NCBI GenBank assembly: GCA_964569795.1
Contig: CAZMVB010000060.1
Location: 1 to 9,812, forward strand
Length of the DNA stretch: 9,812 bases
Direction: 5' to 3'
Origin: JAHJDS01 sp964569795
GTDB taxonomy: Bacteria > Desulfobacterota > Desulfarculia > Desulfarculales > JAHJDS01
Shown: piece after piece, positions 1 to 6,793 of the stretch
Numbering within the stretch: the first letter of the stretch is position 1
Layout: every line of letters begins with the position of its first letter
Made by a program: the position numbers and the translations under genes
The notes under the pieces: generated by a model
Told to the model about the DNA's origin: nothing
Database searches by the model: none
What the model saw: the letters and a program-made list of their open reading frames with translations, nothing else

Positions 1-148
<148 letters not shown>

Positions 149-159
<11 letters not shown>

Positions 160-913
160 AGTTCATGACCTCCTCTCCCAATTGGGTCAGGGCCCGGGCC
201 CCGACCGAATCCGGGGCAAAGTCGAAAATCGTCTGGCCGTAAGACTGGGCCTGATCGATCAGCATGTCGTAGGGAATGACCGGACCGGTCTTGGTGGTGA
301 AATAGGCCCGGATCCGGTTCACCACCGCCAGGGCCAGGGCCGTGTCGTGGTACAGGGTCGGCACCACCAGGGCCACCTCCAGATCGGGGTGACTCAGTCG
401 GTGGCGGACCATGCTCAGCGTCTTCAACACCTCGGCGCAGCCGTCCATGGCCAGATAGGAGCAGGCCACCGGGATGATCACCCGGGACACGGCCATCAGG
501 ATGTTGATCGTCAACAACCCCAGCGAGGGCGGGGAATCGACCAGGAGAAAATCGTAGTCCGGCAGGGGGCCCAGGGCCTCGGCGAGCTTGAGGTGCCGAT
601 TCCGGTCCGAGGCGGCGTTGAGGATCAGGTCGGACAGGCGTTTGTTGGACAGGACCAGATCCAGGTTGGGAATGTTCGAGTGGATCAGGGCCCGGTCCAG
701 ACTGATCTGGGGGTCCAGCAGCAGCTCGAAGGTGGTGGCCTGCAGTTGGCGGACGTTGATGCCCAGGGACTTGCCCAGGTGTCCCTGGGGGTCCATGTCC
801 ACCAGGAGCACCTTTTTTCCCCGGCCGGCCAGAAAGGCCCCCAGGTTCACGGTCAGGGTCGTCTTCCCGGTGCCGCCTTTTTCGTTGAGCAGGGCGAAGC
901 GCTGGCAGGTCAT
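149..913 (-). CDS. ParA/MinD-type deviant Walker ATPase, orphan (no ParB seen)
   Basis: A 254-residue ParA-superfamily ATPase. ATP-bound dimers of this family bind DNA or membrane nonspecifically and position cargo such as plasmids, chromosome origins, chemoreceptor arrays or carboxysomes. Visible motifs are the deviant Walker A KGGTGKTT (residues 12-19, with signature Lys12 and catalytic Lys17), the A' motif VDMDPQG (39-44), and Walker B ending in LLVDSPPS (Asp126). The length fits short ParA proteins that lack the N-terminal helix-turn-helix of plasmid P1-type ParA, so autoregulation by direct operator binding is unlikely. The ATG at 913 overlaps the HEAT gene stop in an ATGA arrangement, indicating translational coupling. 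The next gene starts inside its 3' end. No ParB, no parS-like 16-base palindrome and no chromosome-replication genes are adjacent, so a role in positioning a protein cluster is more likely than DNA segregation. The family call is firm; the cargo is unknown. Confidence 0.93.
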
Positions 914-1911
914 GCTGGCTCCGGTCCGCGTTCATAGTCGGGTTGCTCGCGCCAGACCAGCAGGCGGTGGCAGGCCTGGGCGGCCCCGGCCCGGACCTCG
1001 GGGCGGGGATCGGCCAGGAGTTCGAGCAACCGGTCCAGGCTGTCGATGGCCTTGAGGTTGGCCAGGCTGGCCGCGGCGGCCTGGCGCACGGACCAGTGGC
1101 GGTCGGTCAGGGCCGCGAGCAGGACGTCGCCGACCGGCGCGGTCAACGAGCGGGTGTTGCCCAGGGCGATGGCCGCCACCCGCCGGACATCGGCCGACTC
1201 GTCCTCCATCCGGCGCAGCAGGGGGTCGATGGCCTCACGGGCCTTGAGGTGATTGAGGGCGATGACCGCCTGTCGTCTGACCTCGGCCTGGGGATCTTCC
1301 AGCAGCTCGATCAGGCGGGGCAGCGCCCGGCGGACCTGCAGCTTCCCGAGACTGATGGCCGCCGTCTTGCGCGTCTTGGGGTCGGTGTGGCCGAGCAGCT
1401 CGATCATCCTGTCCACTCCGGCCTTCGACTCCAGGGATACCAGGCCGCTCATGGCCGCCTGCATCAAGGCCGGGTTGGCCCCGTTCAGGGTCTCGAGGAG
1501 GACCTTTTCGGCGATGTCGGGCCGGAGCCGATTGAGGGCCACGGCCGCCGCCCTCTGCACGGCGGGCGGCTGGCTTTTCTTGGGGGCGCCAGCGGTCTCG
1601 GCGGGTGCCGGGGTTTGGCCTTGATCGAGCGAGGCGGCGCTCAGGATCCTCCGGCGCAGGTTGGATTCATTGGCCTCCAAGGCCTTCATCAGCGCCTGTT
1701 CGACCGCCGACACCCCCTGTCCCAGCCGACCCAGGGCCTCGGCGGCCTCGACCCGGACCTGCCAGTATTTGTCACCCAGCAACCGGACCAGGTCGCCGAC
1801 GGCCTCCTTGATCTCCAGCTCGACCGCCAGCCGGCAGGCGGCCCGGAGCAGATTGGGGTCCTCGGCCTTCAGGTCGGCCATGATCTGGTCTTTGACCTTG
1901 TCGTTCACCAC
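910..1911 (-). CDS. HEAT-repeat (PBS-lyase type) scaffold protein
   Basis: This 333-residue protein is built almost wholly of about nine HEAT repeats of roughly 31 residues. The repeats lie at about 17-45, 47-80, 114-143, 145-174, 176-205, 207-236, 238-268, 270-299 and 301-320. Each shows the typical second-helix pattern xxVRxxAAxALxxL (for example EVRRQAVIALNHL and DVRRVAAIALGNT). An Ala/Pro-rich linker (about residues 95-113) splits the solenoid after the second repeat. There is no signal peptide, membrane segment or catalytic motif, so it is probably a cytoplasmic protein-binding scaffold. Bilin-lyase activity is not implied by the repeat name. Translation probably starts at the tandem GTG GTG at 1911-1906, which has no strong ribosome site. 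The in-frame ATG at 1881 (residue 11) is an alternative with a weak AAGG upstream. The gene is the first of an operon with parA. A strong candidate promoter lies about 100 bases upstream. The domain call is secure; its partner is unknown. Confidence 0.9.
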   Translation of the reverse strand: MVNDKVKDQIMADLKAEDPNLLRAACRLAVELEIKEAVGDLVRLLGDKYWQVRVEAAEALGRLGQGVSAVEQALMKALEANESNLRRRILSAASLDQGQTPAPAETAGAPKKSQPPAVQRAAAVALNRLRPDIAEKVLLETLNGANPALMQAAMSGLVSLESKAGVDRMIELLGHTDPKTRKTAAISLGKLQVRRALPRLIELLEDPQAEVRRQAVIALNHLKAREAIDPLLRRMEDESADVRRVAAIALGNTRSLTAPVGDVLLAALTDRHWSVRQAAAASLANLKAIDSLDRLLELLADPRPEVRAGAAQACHRLLVWREQPDYERGPEPA

Positions 1912-2010
1912 CGCGCTGTCGTCCGTTGTGTGGTCCGGTCCCGGCTGTCCCGGCCCCGGTCCGCCGGAGGCACTGCCGATTCCGGGGTTAGATGCCGCCC
2001 CCCAAGGGGT

Positions 2011-2039
2011 ACTTTAGACAACCCGCCTCTCCCTGTCAA
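2011..2039 (-). promoter_or_regulatory. Candidate sigma70-type promoter of the HEAT-parA operon
   Basis: On the minus strand there is an exact -35 TTGACA (2039-2034), a 17-base spacer and a -10 TAAAGT (2016-2011, 4 of 6 matches). Transcription would start near 2004 and give a leader of about 95 bases before the GTG at 1911. A short GC-rich inverted repeat (CCCC-AA-GGGG on the plus strand, 2000-2009) sits one base downstream of the -10 box. It could be an operator or a 5' mRNA hairpin. Confidence 0.7.
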
Positions 2040-2119
2040 AACACTTCGGGGATATCATACCACGGTCGAACACAAATCGAGGACCGCTCCACCCGGGCGG
2101 GCGGCCGGGTCCTCCCGGG

Positions 2120-3808
2120 TCAAGGCCCGCAGGCCCCGCACCGCTCGCAGCCGGCGGGTCGGCAGGGCGGCGTGATCCGGGCCGCGGCCGCCCGCTCGTA
2201 TTCGGACCACAGGTGTTCCCGGTCCACCCCGGTCTGAAGAAAATCCCAGGGGAATTTTTCGTAAGGGTCCCGGGGGCGGGTGATGAAGTAGTCGGGATTG
2301 ATCGGGCTGGCACGAAAAACCTGGGGCCAGTTGCCGCCGGCGGCGTGCGCCAGGGCCAGGATATCGAACACCCGGCGGTCCCCCCGGCTGAGCAGGGCCT
2401 GAACCCGGGCCCACTTGACCACGTCCAGGTGGACCTCGACCCCGCCCACCCCGGCCAGGCCGGCCTTGACCAGGCGGCCCCGCCGCCGCAGGACCTCGGG
2501 CCCGGCCTGGGGCGCCCACTGAAACGGGGTCTGGGGCTTGGGCACGAACGAGGACACCGAGAGGGTGATCCGGCCCAGGCGCCGCCGGGCCCGCGAGGAT
2601 TTTATGACCCGGTGCCGGAGCCGCTTGACCAGATCGACGATGGCCCGGGCGTCGTCATCGGTCTCGAAGGGCAGGCCCAGCATGAAGTAGAGCCGCAAAT
2701 GCAGGATGTCGGCCTCGGCAGCCAGCTCGACCGCCCGAAACAGGTCCTGGTCGGTCAGCCCCTTGTTGATGACCCGGCGCAGCCTCTCCGAGCCGGCCTC
2801 GGGGGCCAGGGTCAGGGTCTTTTGTCCGGCCCGTTTTATGGCCCCGACCAGCTCGGCGGTGACCCCGTCGGCCCGGACCGAGGACAGGGTGCATTCGCCG
2901 CCGGCCTGGTGCACGGCCGAGATCAGGTCGATCAGGTGCGGGGTGTCGGTCACGGCGGCCGCCACCAGGCCCAGCCGGGGGGACAGGGACATCAGCTCCC
3001 GGGCCTGGGGGATGATCGTCCTCCCGTCCACCGGCCGGGGAGGGCGCATGGCAAAGCCGACCGCGCAGAACCGGCAGCTCCGGGCGCAGCCCCGTCCCAG
3101 CTCGATCAGGGCCGTGTCCGCGAACTCGGCCCGGGGCGAGACGATGTGGCTGGCGGCCAGGGGGGGCGTCAGTTGGCGACGACGGGGCACGGCCACCCGC
3201 TCGGGCACGTCGGCTATCCGGCGCCGGCCGACGAGCCCCCCGGACTCGTAGATCTCCTCGTAGCCGGCCGGGACGTAGAGGCCGTCTATCTTCCCGGCGG
3301 CCTCGACCAGCCACTCACGGGGGGAATCCGCCCCGGCCAGCCAGTCCAGAAACGGCGGTAAATTTTCCTCGGCCTCCCCCAGCAAAAAGGCGTCCACCAC
3401 CGGCGCCAGGGGCTCGGGGTTGAGGGACACCGCCGGCCCGCCGGCCAGGACCAGGGGCCACGGTCGGGTCCGCTCGGCGCGCCTCAGTGGCAGGCCGGCC
3501 GCCGCCAGCAGGGCCAGCAGATTGGGGTAGTCGTTTTCAAAGGAGATCGAGACGGCCAGGAGGTGGAAGTCGGGCAGGGGACGGCCCGTTTCAAAGGACC
3601 GTGTGGGGCCCCCCGGATGGGGCCAGAAGGCCCGCTCGGCCGACCAGCCGGGCTGGTCGTTGATCAGCTGCAGCACGGCCAAAAAGCCCAGGTTGCTCAT
3701 GGCCAGGCGGTATCGGTTGGGAAAGCAGACCACGGCCCGCCACTGGCCCTGGGACGGTGTCACCCGGCCCCGCTCGGCAAATTGGTCGGTCCTGGTCCTG
3801 GCCGTCAA
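2120..3808 (-). CDS. B12-binding-like radical SAM protein, TIGR03960 type
   Basis: A radical SAM enzyme of about 562 residues. The N-terminal part (about residues 25-160) follows the B12-binding-like domain of the TIGR03960 family, with FPNRYRLAMSNLGF, LAGGPAVSLNPEPLAPVVDAF and LLGEAEEN. No DxHxxG cobalamin-ligand motif is visible, so B12 binding may be base-off or lost. The radical SAM core carries GRGCARSCRFC, the CX3CX2C iron-sulfur motif (Cys241, 245 and 248), and later LTLAPEAGSERLRRVINKG and a glycine-rich SAM-binding region. The C-terminus ends in a cysteine cluster (Cys549, 554, 557 and 560), as in the family, which may bind a second cluster or a metal. I chose the TTG at 3808 because GGGAGG precedes it by 4 bases. 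A TTG 12 bases upstream lies within that ribosome site. Family members are often fused to or next to a DUF2344 protein, which is absent here. The gene stands alone downstream of a terminator. The reaction is unknown. Confidence 0.92.
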   Translation of the reverse strand: MTARTRTDQFAERGRVTPSQGQWRAVVCFPNRYRLAMSNLGFLAVLQLINDQPGWSAERAFWPHPGGPTRSFETGRPLPDFHLLAVSISFENDYPNLLALLAAAGLPLRRAERTRPWPLVLAGGPAVSLNPEPLAPVVDAFLLGEAEENLPPFLDWLAGADSPREWLVEAAGKIDGLYVPAGYEEIYESGGLVGRRRIADVPERVAVPRRRQLTPPLAASHIVSPRAEFADTALIELGRGCARSCRFCAVGFAMRPPRPVDGRTIIPQARELMSLSPRLGLVAAAVTDTPHLIDLISAVHQAGGECTLSSVRADGVTAELVGAIKRAGQKTLTLAPEAGSERLRRVINKGLTDQDLFRAVELAAEADILHLRLYFMLGLPFETDDDARAIVDLVKRLRHRVIKSSRARRRLGRITLSVSSFVPKPQTPFQWAPQAGPEVLRRRGRLVKAGLAGVGGVEVHLDVVKWARVQALLSRGDRRVFDILALAHAAGGNWPQVFRASPINPDYFITRPRDPYEKFPWDFLQTGVDREHLWSEYERAAAARITPPCRPAGCERCGACGP

Positions 3809-3829
3809 TAGACCTCCCAACTACGAATC

Positions 3830-3870
3830 AAGACGACAAACCCCGAGGGCCCGTGGTTGGGCCCCCGGGG
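3830..3870 (-). terminator. Intrinsic terminator after the MhpD-like gene
   Basis: Downstream of the TAG stop at 3888-3886, the minus strand forms a 12-bp stem (3870-3859 with 3852-3841) with one G-U pair and a 6-base loop AACCAC. The stem is followed by TTTGTCGTCTT. The short T-rich tail is interrupted, but the very stable GC stem makes an intrinsic terminator likely. It separates the hydratase-like gene from the radical SAM gene, whose ribosome site begins only about 12 bases beyond the tail. No clear promoter fits in that space, so radical SAM expression may depend on partial read-through. Confidence 0.8.
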
Positions 3871-3885
3871 TGGATCGGGTCCGAT

Positions 3886-4743
3886 CTACTTCAAGGTGAA
3901 GGTGATCCTGCCCAGGGGACCGTACTCGGCCACGTACTTGCCCGGCTTGCCCGGATACAGCGGGGTCATGGACCCGGTGATGATCACGTCCCCGGCCTTG
4001 ATCTGACCGCCGTGGCGGATGATGTTGTTGATCGCCCAGCGGAGGCCCTTCCACTGACCGCCCATGACCGCCTTGGCCACGCCCTTGCGGACGACCTTGC
4101 CGTTGTGGCTGAGGGTGACGGCCAGCTTGTCCAGTTTCAGGGCGCCGTGGGCCATGGTCCGGCCGACGATGAAGTAGCGGGGCGCCACGTCGCCGGCGAT
4201 GATGTCCAGGCCGGTCAGGTGCTTCATGTCGGCAAAGCAGATGTCGGGCAGTTCAATGGCCGGACCCACGGCCCTGACCATCTTTTTCAGATTCTTGATC
4301 CACTTGATGGGCCGTTTGATGGGCTGGGCCATGATAAAGGCCACCTCGACCTCGATGAACGGCCGGACGTAGGCCTTGACCGGGACCGTCGCCCCCGGCT
4401 TGAGGAGCATTTTTTGTAACAGCACCCCGGTCACCGCCGAGCGGACCTTGAACCGCTTCCGGGCCCCGGGGCTGGTCAGTCCGCCCTTGTAGCCGATGAT
4501 TGGTCCAAAATACTTCTGGAGATGTTTGACCAGGACCGCTTGAAACTTGTAGGCCTGGCCGGTCGTCTTGATGCGCGCCTTGGCCGTGGGCAGGGGCAGT
4601 GGTTTGCCCTGCTGGTACAGGTTGGCTGTAGCGGCGGCCACCGACTCGTAACTGGCCATTTTGGGCGCGGCGGCCAGGGCCGGGACCGACAGCAGTGCCG
4701 CGGCGGCGATGATCGCCGCCAAAGACAAGCCTATCCTTTTCAT
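3886..4743 (-). CDS. Exported 2-keto-4-pentenoate hydratase-like (MhpD/FAH-fold) protein
   Basis: This 285-residue protein is related to MhpD/DmpE, the enzymes that hydrate 2-hydroxypenta-2,4-dienoate in aromatic meta-cleavage pathways, and more widely to the fumarylacetoacetate hydrolase fold. Supporting blocks are IGYKGGLTSP (83-92), FIEVEVAFIMAQP (129-141), the AIELPDICFAD region (162-172), and the C-terminal GDVIITGSMTPLYP (251-264). The metal-ligand pattern E131-x-E133 with E164 keeps the spacing of the family, and a lysine (K86) stands at the expected active-site place. Unusually, residues 1-26 form a clear signal peptide (KR, a long Ala/Ile/Leu core, then PALAAA), so the protein should be periplasmic or surface-exposed. 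The mature part is rich in lysine and arginine. The ATG at 4743 has GGGGGAGAAGG just upstream, which supports the signal-bearing start. No other aromatic-degradation genes are near. Fold and ligands are convincing; the substrate is unknown and may not be pentadienoate. Confidence 0.85.
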   Translation of the reverse strand: MKRIGLSLAAIIAAAALLSVPALAAAPKMASYESVAAATANLYQQGKPLPLPTAKARIKTTGQAYKFQAVLVKHLQKYFGPIIGYKGGLTSPGARKRFKVRSAVTGVLLQKMLLKPGATVPVKAYVRPFIEVEVAFIMAQPIKRPIKWIKNLKKMVRAVGPAIELPDICFADMKHLTGLDIIAGDVAPRYFIVGRTMAHGALKLDKLAVTLSHNGKVVRKGVAKAVMGGQWKGLRWAINNIIRHGGQIKAGDVIITGSMTPLYPGKPGKYVAEYGPLGRITFTLK

Positions 4744-4797
4744 GACCTTCTCCCCCGAAATAAGGCGTGGATGACCGGCGACAAAAACGCCGTCTGG

Positions 4798-4826
4798 ATG
4801 CTATCACACCCCCTCTGGAGGGTCAA
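4798..4826 (-). promoter_or_regulatory. Candidate extended -10 promoter of the MhpD-like gene
   Basis: On the minus strand there is a -35 TTGACC (4826-4821, 5 of 6), a 17-base spacer and a -10 TAGCAT (4803-4798, 4 of 6) with the extended TGn motif just upstream (TGA). Transcription would start near 4791, leaving a leader of about 48 bases. The spacer contains an inverted repeat CCCTC-CA-GAGGG that could be an operator. No terminator separates this gene from the Sel1 gene upstream, so co-transcription is also possible. Confidence 0.6.
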
Positions 4827-4839
4827 TCAGGCCGTCGTC

Positions 4840-5607
4840 TCAGCGTCCCCCGCCGGATTTCATTCCCTGGGCCATGGCCTGGGCCCGTTTGATCTGCTTC
4901 CGGGTCAGAAACTGGGCCACCCAGGCCCGGTCCTTGGCCGCCCGGGGATAACCGGCCGCGGCCGCCAGGTTGAACCAGACGTGGGCCAGCAGGTAGTTCT
5001 GCTTGACGACGATGCCCCGGGAGTACCAGTAGCCCAACTGGTGCATGGCGGAGGCATTACCGCCCCGGGCCGCCCGTTTGAGCCAGGCCAGGGACAGGGC
5101 CGTGTTCTGGGTTACGCCCCGGCCGGCGAAGTAGATTCGGGACAGGAGAAGCTGGGCCGGCGTGTAACCCTTTTCGGCGGCCGGCCGAAGCCAGGCCACG
5201 GCCCGGGGCACGTCCCGGGGCACGCCGCGACCCTTGAGGTACATCCGGGCCAGGGCGTACTGGGCCGGCCGATAACCCTGCTGGGCGGCCAGGCCGAACC
5301 ACCGGGCGGCCAGGGCCTCGTCCTTGGGAACACCCCGCCCGGCCAGGTACATCCGGGCCAGTTCGAACTGGATGCGCGGCGCACCCCGGGCCGCGCCCAT
5401 CTGGAACCAGTGGAGCGCCTTGGGGTTGCCTTTTTCGGCCAGGCCCCGCAGGATGGTAAAGGCGGTGTTAAAATCGCCCCGGTCAAAGGCGGTCACCCCG
5501 GCGGCGTAGTCCTGGGCCGATGCCGGTTGGGGAATGATCGCCCCCAGGCACATCACGGCCGCCAGCACGACCGCCGCCCGCCATGGCCCGCTCAGTTTCA
5601 TGGACAT
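4840..5607 (-). CDS. Exported Sel1-repeat (SLR/TPR-like) protein
   Basis: A 255-residue exported protein with an N-terminal signal peptide (residues 1-31, core AAVVLAAVMCLGAII, likely cleavage after PASA). The cysteine at 20 does not form a lipobox, so signal peptidase I processing is expected. The rest is about five 36-residue Sel1-like repeats (about 39-75, 76-112, 113-148, 149-184 and 185-220) with the motif AxxxLARMYLxGRGVPxDxxxAxxWxxxAAxxGxxxA. The C-terminus is a basic amphipathic helix ending in GGGR. Sel1 repeats form alpha-solenoids that bind other proteins; bacterial examples act in envelope stress signalling, polysaccharide assembly and host interaction. The ATG at 5607 is chosen over the ATG at 5601 because GAGGAGG lies 7 bases upstream. 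The next gene is the exported MhpD-like protein 96 bases downstream, so the two may share the periplasm. The family is sure; the partner is unknown. Confidence 0.9.
   Translation of the reverse strand: MSMKLSGPWRAAVVLAAVMCLGAIIPQPASAQDYAAGVTAFDRGDFNTAFTILRGLAEKGNPKALHWFQMGAARGAPRIQFELARMYLAGRGVPKDEALAARWFGLAAQQGYRPAQYALARMYLKGRGVPRDVPRAVAWLRPAAEKGYTPAQLLLSRIYFAGRGVTQNTALSLAWLKRAARGGNASAMHQLGYWYSRGIVVKQNYLLAHVWFNLAAAAGYPRAAKDRAWVAQFLTRKQIKRAQAMAQGMKSGGGR
5129..5361 (-). repeat. Internal 108-base direct repeats in the Sel1 gene
   Basis: A 17-base word (AGGTACATCCGGGCCAG on the plus strand) is identical at 5237-5253 and 5345-5361, exactly 108 bases apart. A diverged copy lies at 5129-5145. The period equals 36 codons, one Sel1 repeat, and each copy codes for the LARMYL or LSRIYF helix. 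This indicates tandem duplication within the gene and a possible site for repeat-number change. Confidence 0.8.
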
Positions 5608-5689
5608 GCTCAGCCCTCCTCAGTCCTCGAAAGGTGACGGCGCCGGGCCCGCCGGCCCGGACCGATGATATCCCAGGCTCCCGGCGGCC

Positions 5690-5768
5690 CGCGGAACGAT
5701 CCGCGTTGCGACAAAGAGGGAGGGCCGGCGGATTGGGGAGGGCCGCGGCGGCCGGGGCGCCACGCCCC
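5690..5768 (-). promoter_or_regulatory. Highly structured GC-rich leader of the Sel1 gene
   Basis: The roughly 155-base leader between the candidate start of transcription (near 5763) and the Sel1 ATG can form several perfect short hairpins. These are GGGGCG-TGG-CGCCCC (5768-5754), GGCCGC-C-GCGGCC immediately after it, and CGCGGA-TCGT-TCCGCG (5705-5690, tetraloop). More GC-rich complementary segments lie between 5690 and 5641. None is followed by a T tract, so they are not simple terminators. The leader matches no riboswitch class that I recognise. It may tune mRNA stability or translation, or simply reflect the high GC content. Confidence 0.4.
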
Positions 5769-5769
5769 G

Positions 5770-5797
5770 ATTATAACACTTTTTTCCGGCCCGCCAA
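5770..5797 (-). promoter_or_regulatory. Candidate extended -10 promoter of the Sel1 gene
   Basis: The minus strand carries a perfect -10 TATAAT (5775-5770) preceded by the extended TGT element. There is a 16-base spacer and a weak -35 TTGGCG (5797-5792, 4 of 6). A run of six A lies in the spacer. This is one of the few AT-rich patches in the window and lies just downstream of the epimerase stop, so the Sel1 gene is probably transcribed independently of the epimerase. Confidence 0.75.
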
Positions 5798-5804
5798 CCG
5801 CGCT

Positions 5805-6728
5805 TTACTCCGGGGGGTGCTCCCGGAAGAATCGGATGGTTTCGACCAGGCCCTCGTCCAGACCGACGTCCGGACGAAAGCCGGCGGCCAAGATCCGGGT
5901 GACGTCGGCCTGGGAATGATAGATATCTCCGGGCCGGGCCGGTTCATGTACGACCCGGGAGGATGACCCGCACAGGCTGATGATCTTCGAGGCCAGGTCA
6001 CTGACGGTGATCCGTCCGCCGCAGCCCACGTTGTACACCCCGGGCGGGGCGGTCAGGGCGAACAGATTGGCCGCGGCCACATCATTCACGGCGACGAAGT
6101 CCCGGGTCTGCCCGCCGTCGCCGAAGATGATCAGGTCCCGGCCGGTCAGGGCCCGGTCGATGAAGATGGGGATCACCGCGGCGTAGGGCGACCGGGGGTC
6201 CTGGCGCGGTCCGAAGGCGTTGAAGTAACGGAGGGCCACGGCGTGCAGGCCGAGCTGTTCGGCGTACATGGCCAGGTAAAACTCACCGTCCAGCTTGGAC
6301 AGGCCGTAGGGACTGATCGGACCGGGATAGCAGTCCTCGGGGTTGGGCACCGGCGCGTCGTCGCCGTAAATCGCCGACGAACTGGACAGGACGAACCGCT
6401 TGGCCCCGGCCTCGGCCGCGGCCATGAGCAGCCGGATCGTCCCGACGACGTTGACCTCGAGGGTCTGCTCCGGATCGGCCAGGGACTCGGGCACGCCCAC
6501 CAGGGCCGCCAGGTGAAAGACGTTATTCACCCTGGCGGTCGCCCGGGCGAGATCGCTCTGGTCGGTCACCGAACCCTGGATGAACTCGACCTGGACCCCG
6601 GCCAGGTTGGCCAGCTTGCCCGTGGACAGATCGTCCAGGACCACGACCTCGTGCCCGGCCGCAACCAGCCTGGCGGCGAGATGACTGCCGATGAATCCCG
6701 CGCCGCCGGTGACGAGCGATCTGTCCAC
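5805..6728 (-). CDS. UDP-sugar 4-epimerase-like NAD-dependent epimerase/dehydratase
   Basis: A 307-residue extended short-chain dehydrogenase. The N-terminal Rossmann motif is TGGAGFIG (7-14), with Asp32-Asp33 after the second strand, which suits NAD rather than NADP. The catalytic set is Ser in SSSSAIYGD (about 116-118), Tyr141 and Lys145 (YGLSK). Substrate-domain blocks RYFNAFGPRQDP (167-178), IPIFIDRAL and IFGDGGQTRDFVAVNDVAAA resemble UDP-glucose and UDP-N-acetylglucosamine 4-epimerases of the GalE/WbpP group. These act in the cytoplasm to supply sugars for lipopolysaccharide, capsule or exopolysaccharide. Start is the GTG at 6728: an in-frame TGA lies a short way upstream and no other start codon falls between them. 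The ribosome site is weak (GGGGGAAAG). No glycosyltransferases are adjacent, so the gene is isolated from a polysaccharide cluster. It diverges from purA with abutting promoters. The family is sure; the exact sugar specificity cannot be read. Confidence 0.92.
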   Translation of the reverse strand: MDRSLVTGGAGFIGSHLAARLVAAGHEVVVLDDLSTGKLANLAGVQVEFIQGSVTDQSDLARATARVNNVFHLAALVGVPESLADPEQTLEVNVVGTIRLLMAAAEAGAKRFVLSSSSAIYGDDAPVPNPEDCYPGPISPYGLSKLDGEFYLAMYAEQLGLHAVALRYFNAFGPRQDPRSPYAAVIPIFIDRALTGRDLIIFGDGGQTRDFVAVNDVAAANLFALTAPPGVYNVGCGGRITVSDLASKIISLCGSSSRVVHEPARPGDIYHSQADVTRILAAGFRPDVGLDEGLVETIRFFREHPPE

Positions 6729-6764
6729 GCTTTTCTTTCCCCCTGAGGCGAATCAATGGCCCGT

Positions 6765-6793
6765 TTTTTAGCACGTCGCTCAGAAGCGGTCAA
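6765..6793 (-). promoter_or_regulatory. Candidate promoter of the epimerase gene
   Basis: On the minus strand there is a -35 TTGACC (6793-6788, 5 of 6), a 17-base spacer and a -10 TAAAAA (6770-6765, 4 of 6) preceded by an extended TGC element. The start would be near 6758, leaving a leader of about 30 bases before the GTG. Its -35 box directly abuts the -35 box of the divergent purA promoter. Confidence 0.65.

Noticed and set aside
2091..2120. ACCCGGG/CCCGGGT repeat after the radical SAM stop as a terminator
   Set aside because: The arms are short and one overlaps the stop codon; no T tract follows on the minus strand.
943..2175. A 410-codon plus-strand open frame opposite the HEAT gene
   Set aside because: It is a GC-driven shadow with low-complexity composition that runs through the HEAT operon promoter. 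The HEAT frame has a clear repeat domain.
2213..3361. A 382-codon plus-strand open frame opposite the radical SAM gene
   Set aside because: It is antisense to conserved radical SAM blocks and is compositionally a shadow.
3806..3820. TTG at 3820 as the radical SAM start
   Set aside because: This codon overlaps the GGGAGG ribosome site that serves the in-frame TTG at 3808, so the downstream start is preferred.
4764..4795. GGCG-TTTTTGT-CGCC hairpin in the MhpD-like leader as a terminator or riboswitch
   Set aside because: The T run is in the loop and the stem is only about 5 bp; no known aptamer pattern is visible.
4522..5637. A 371-codon plus-strand open frame opposite the Sel1 and MhpD-like genes
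   Set aside because: It spans two real genes and their intergenic promoter on the other strand, and its translation is Gly/Gln/His-rich without any recognisable motif.
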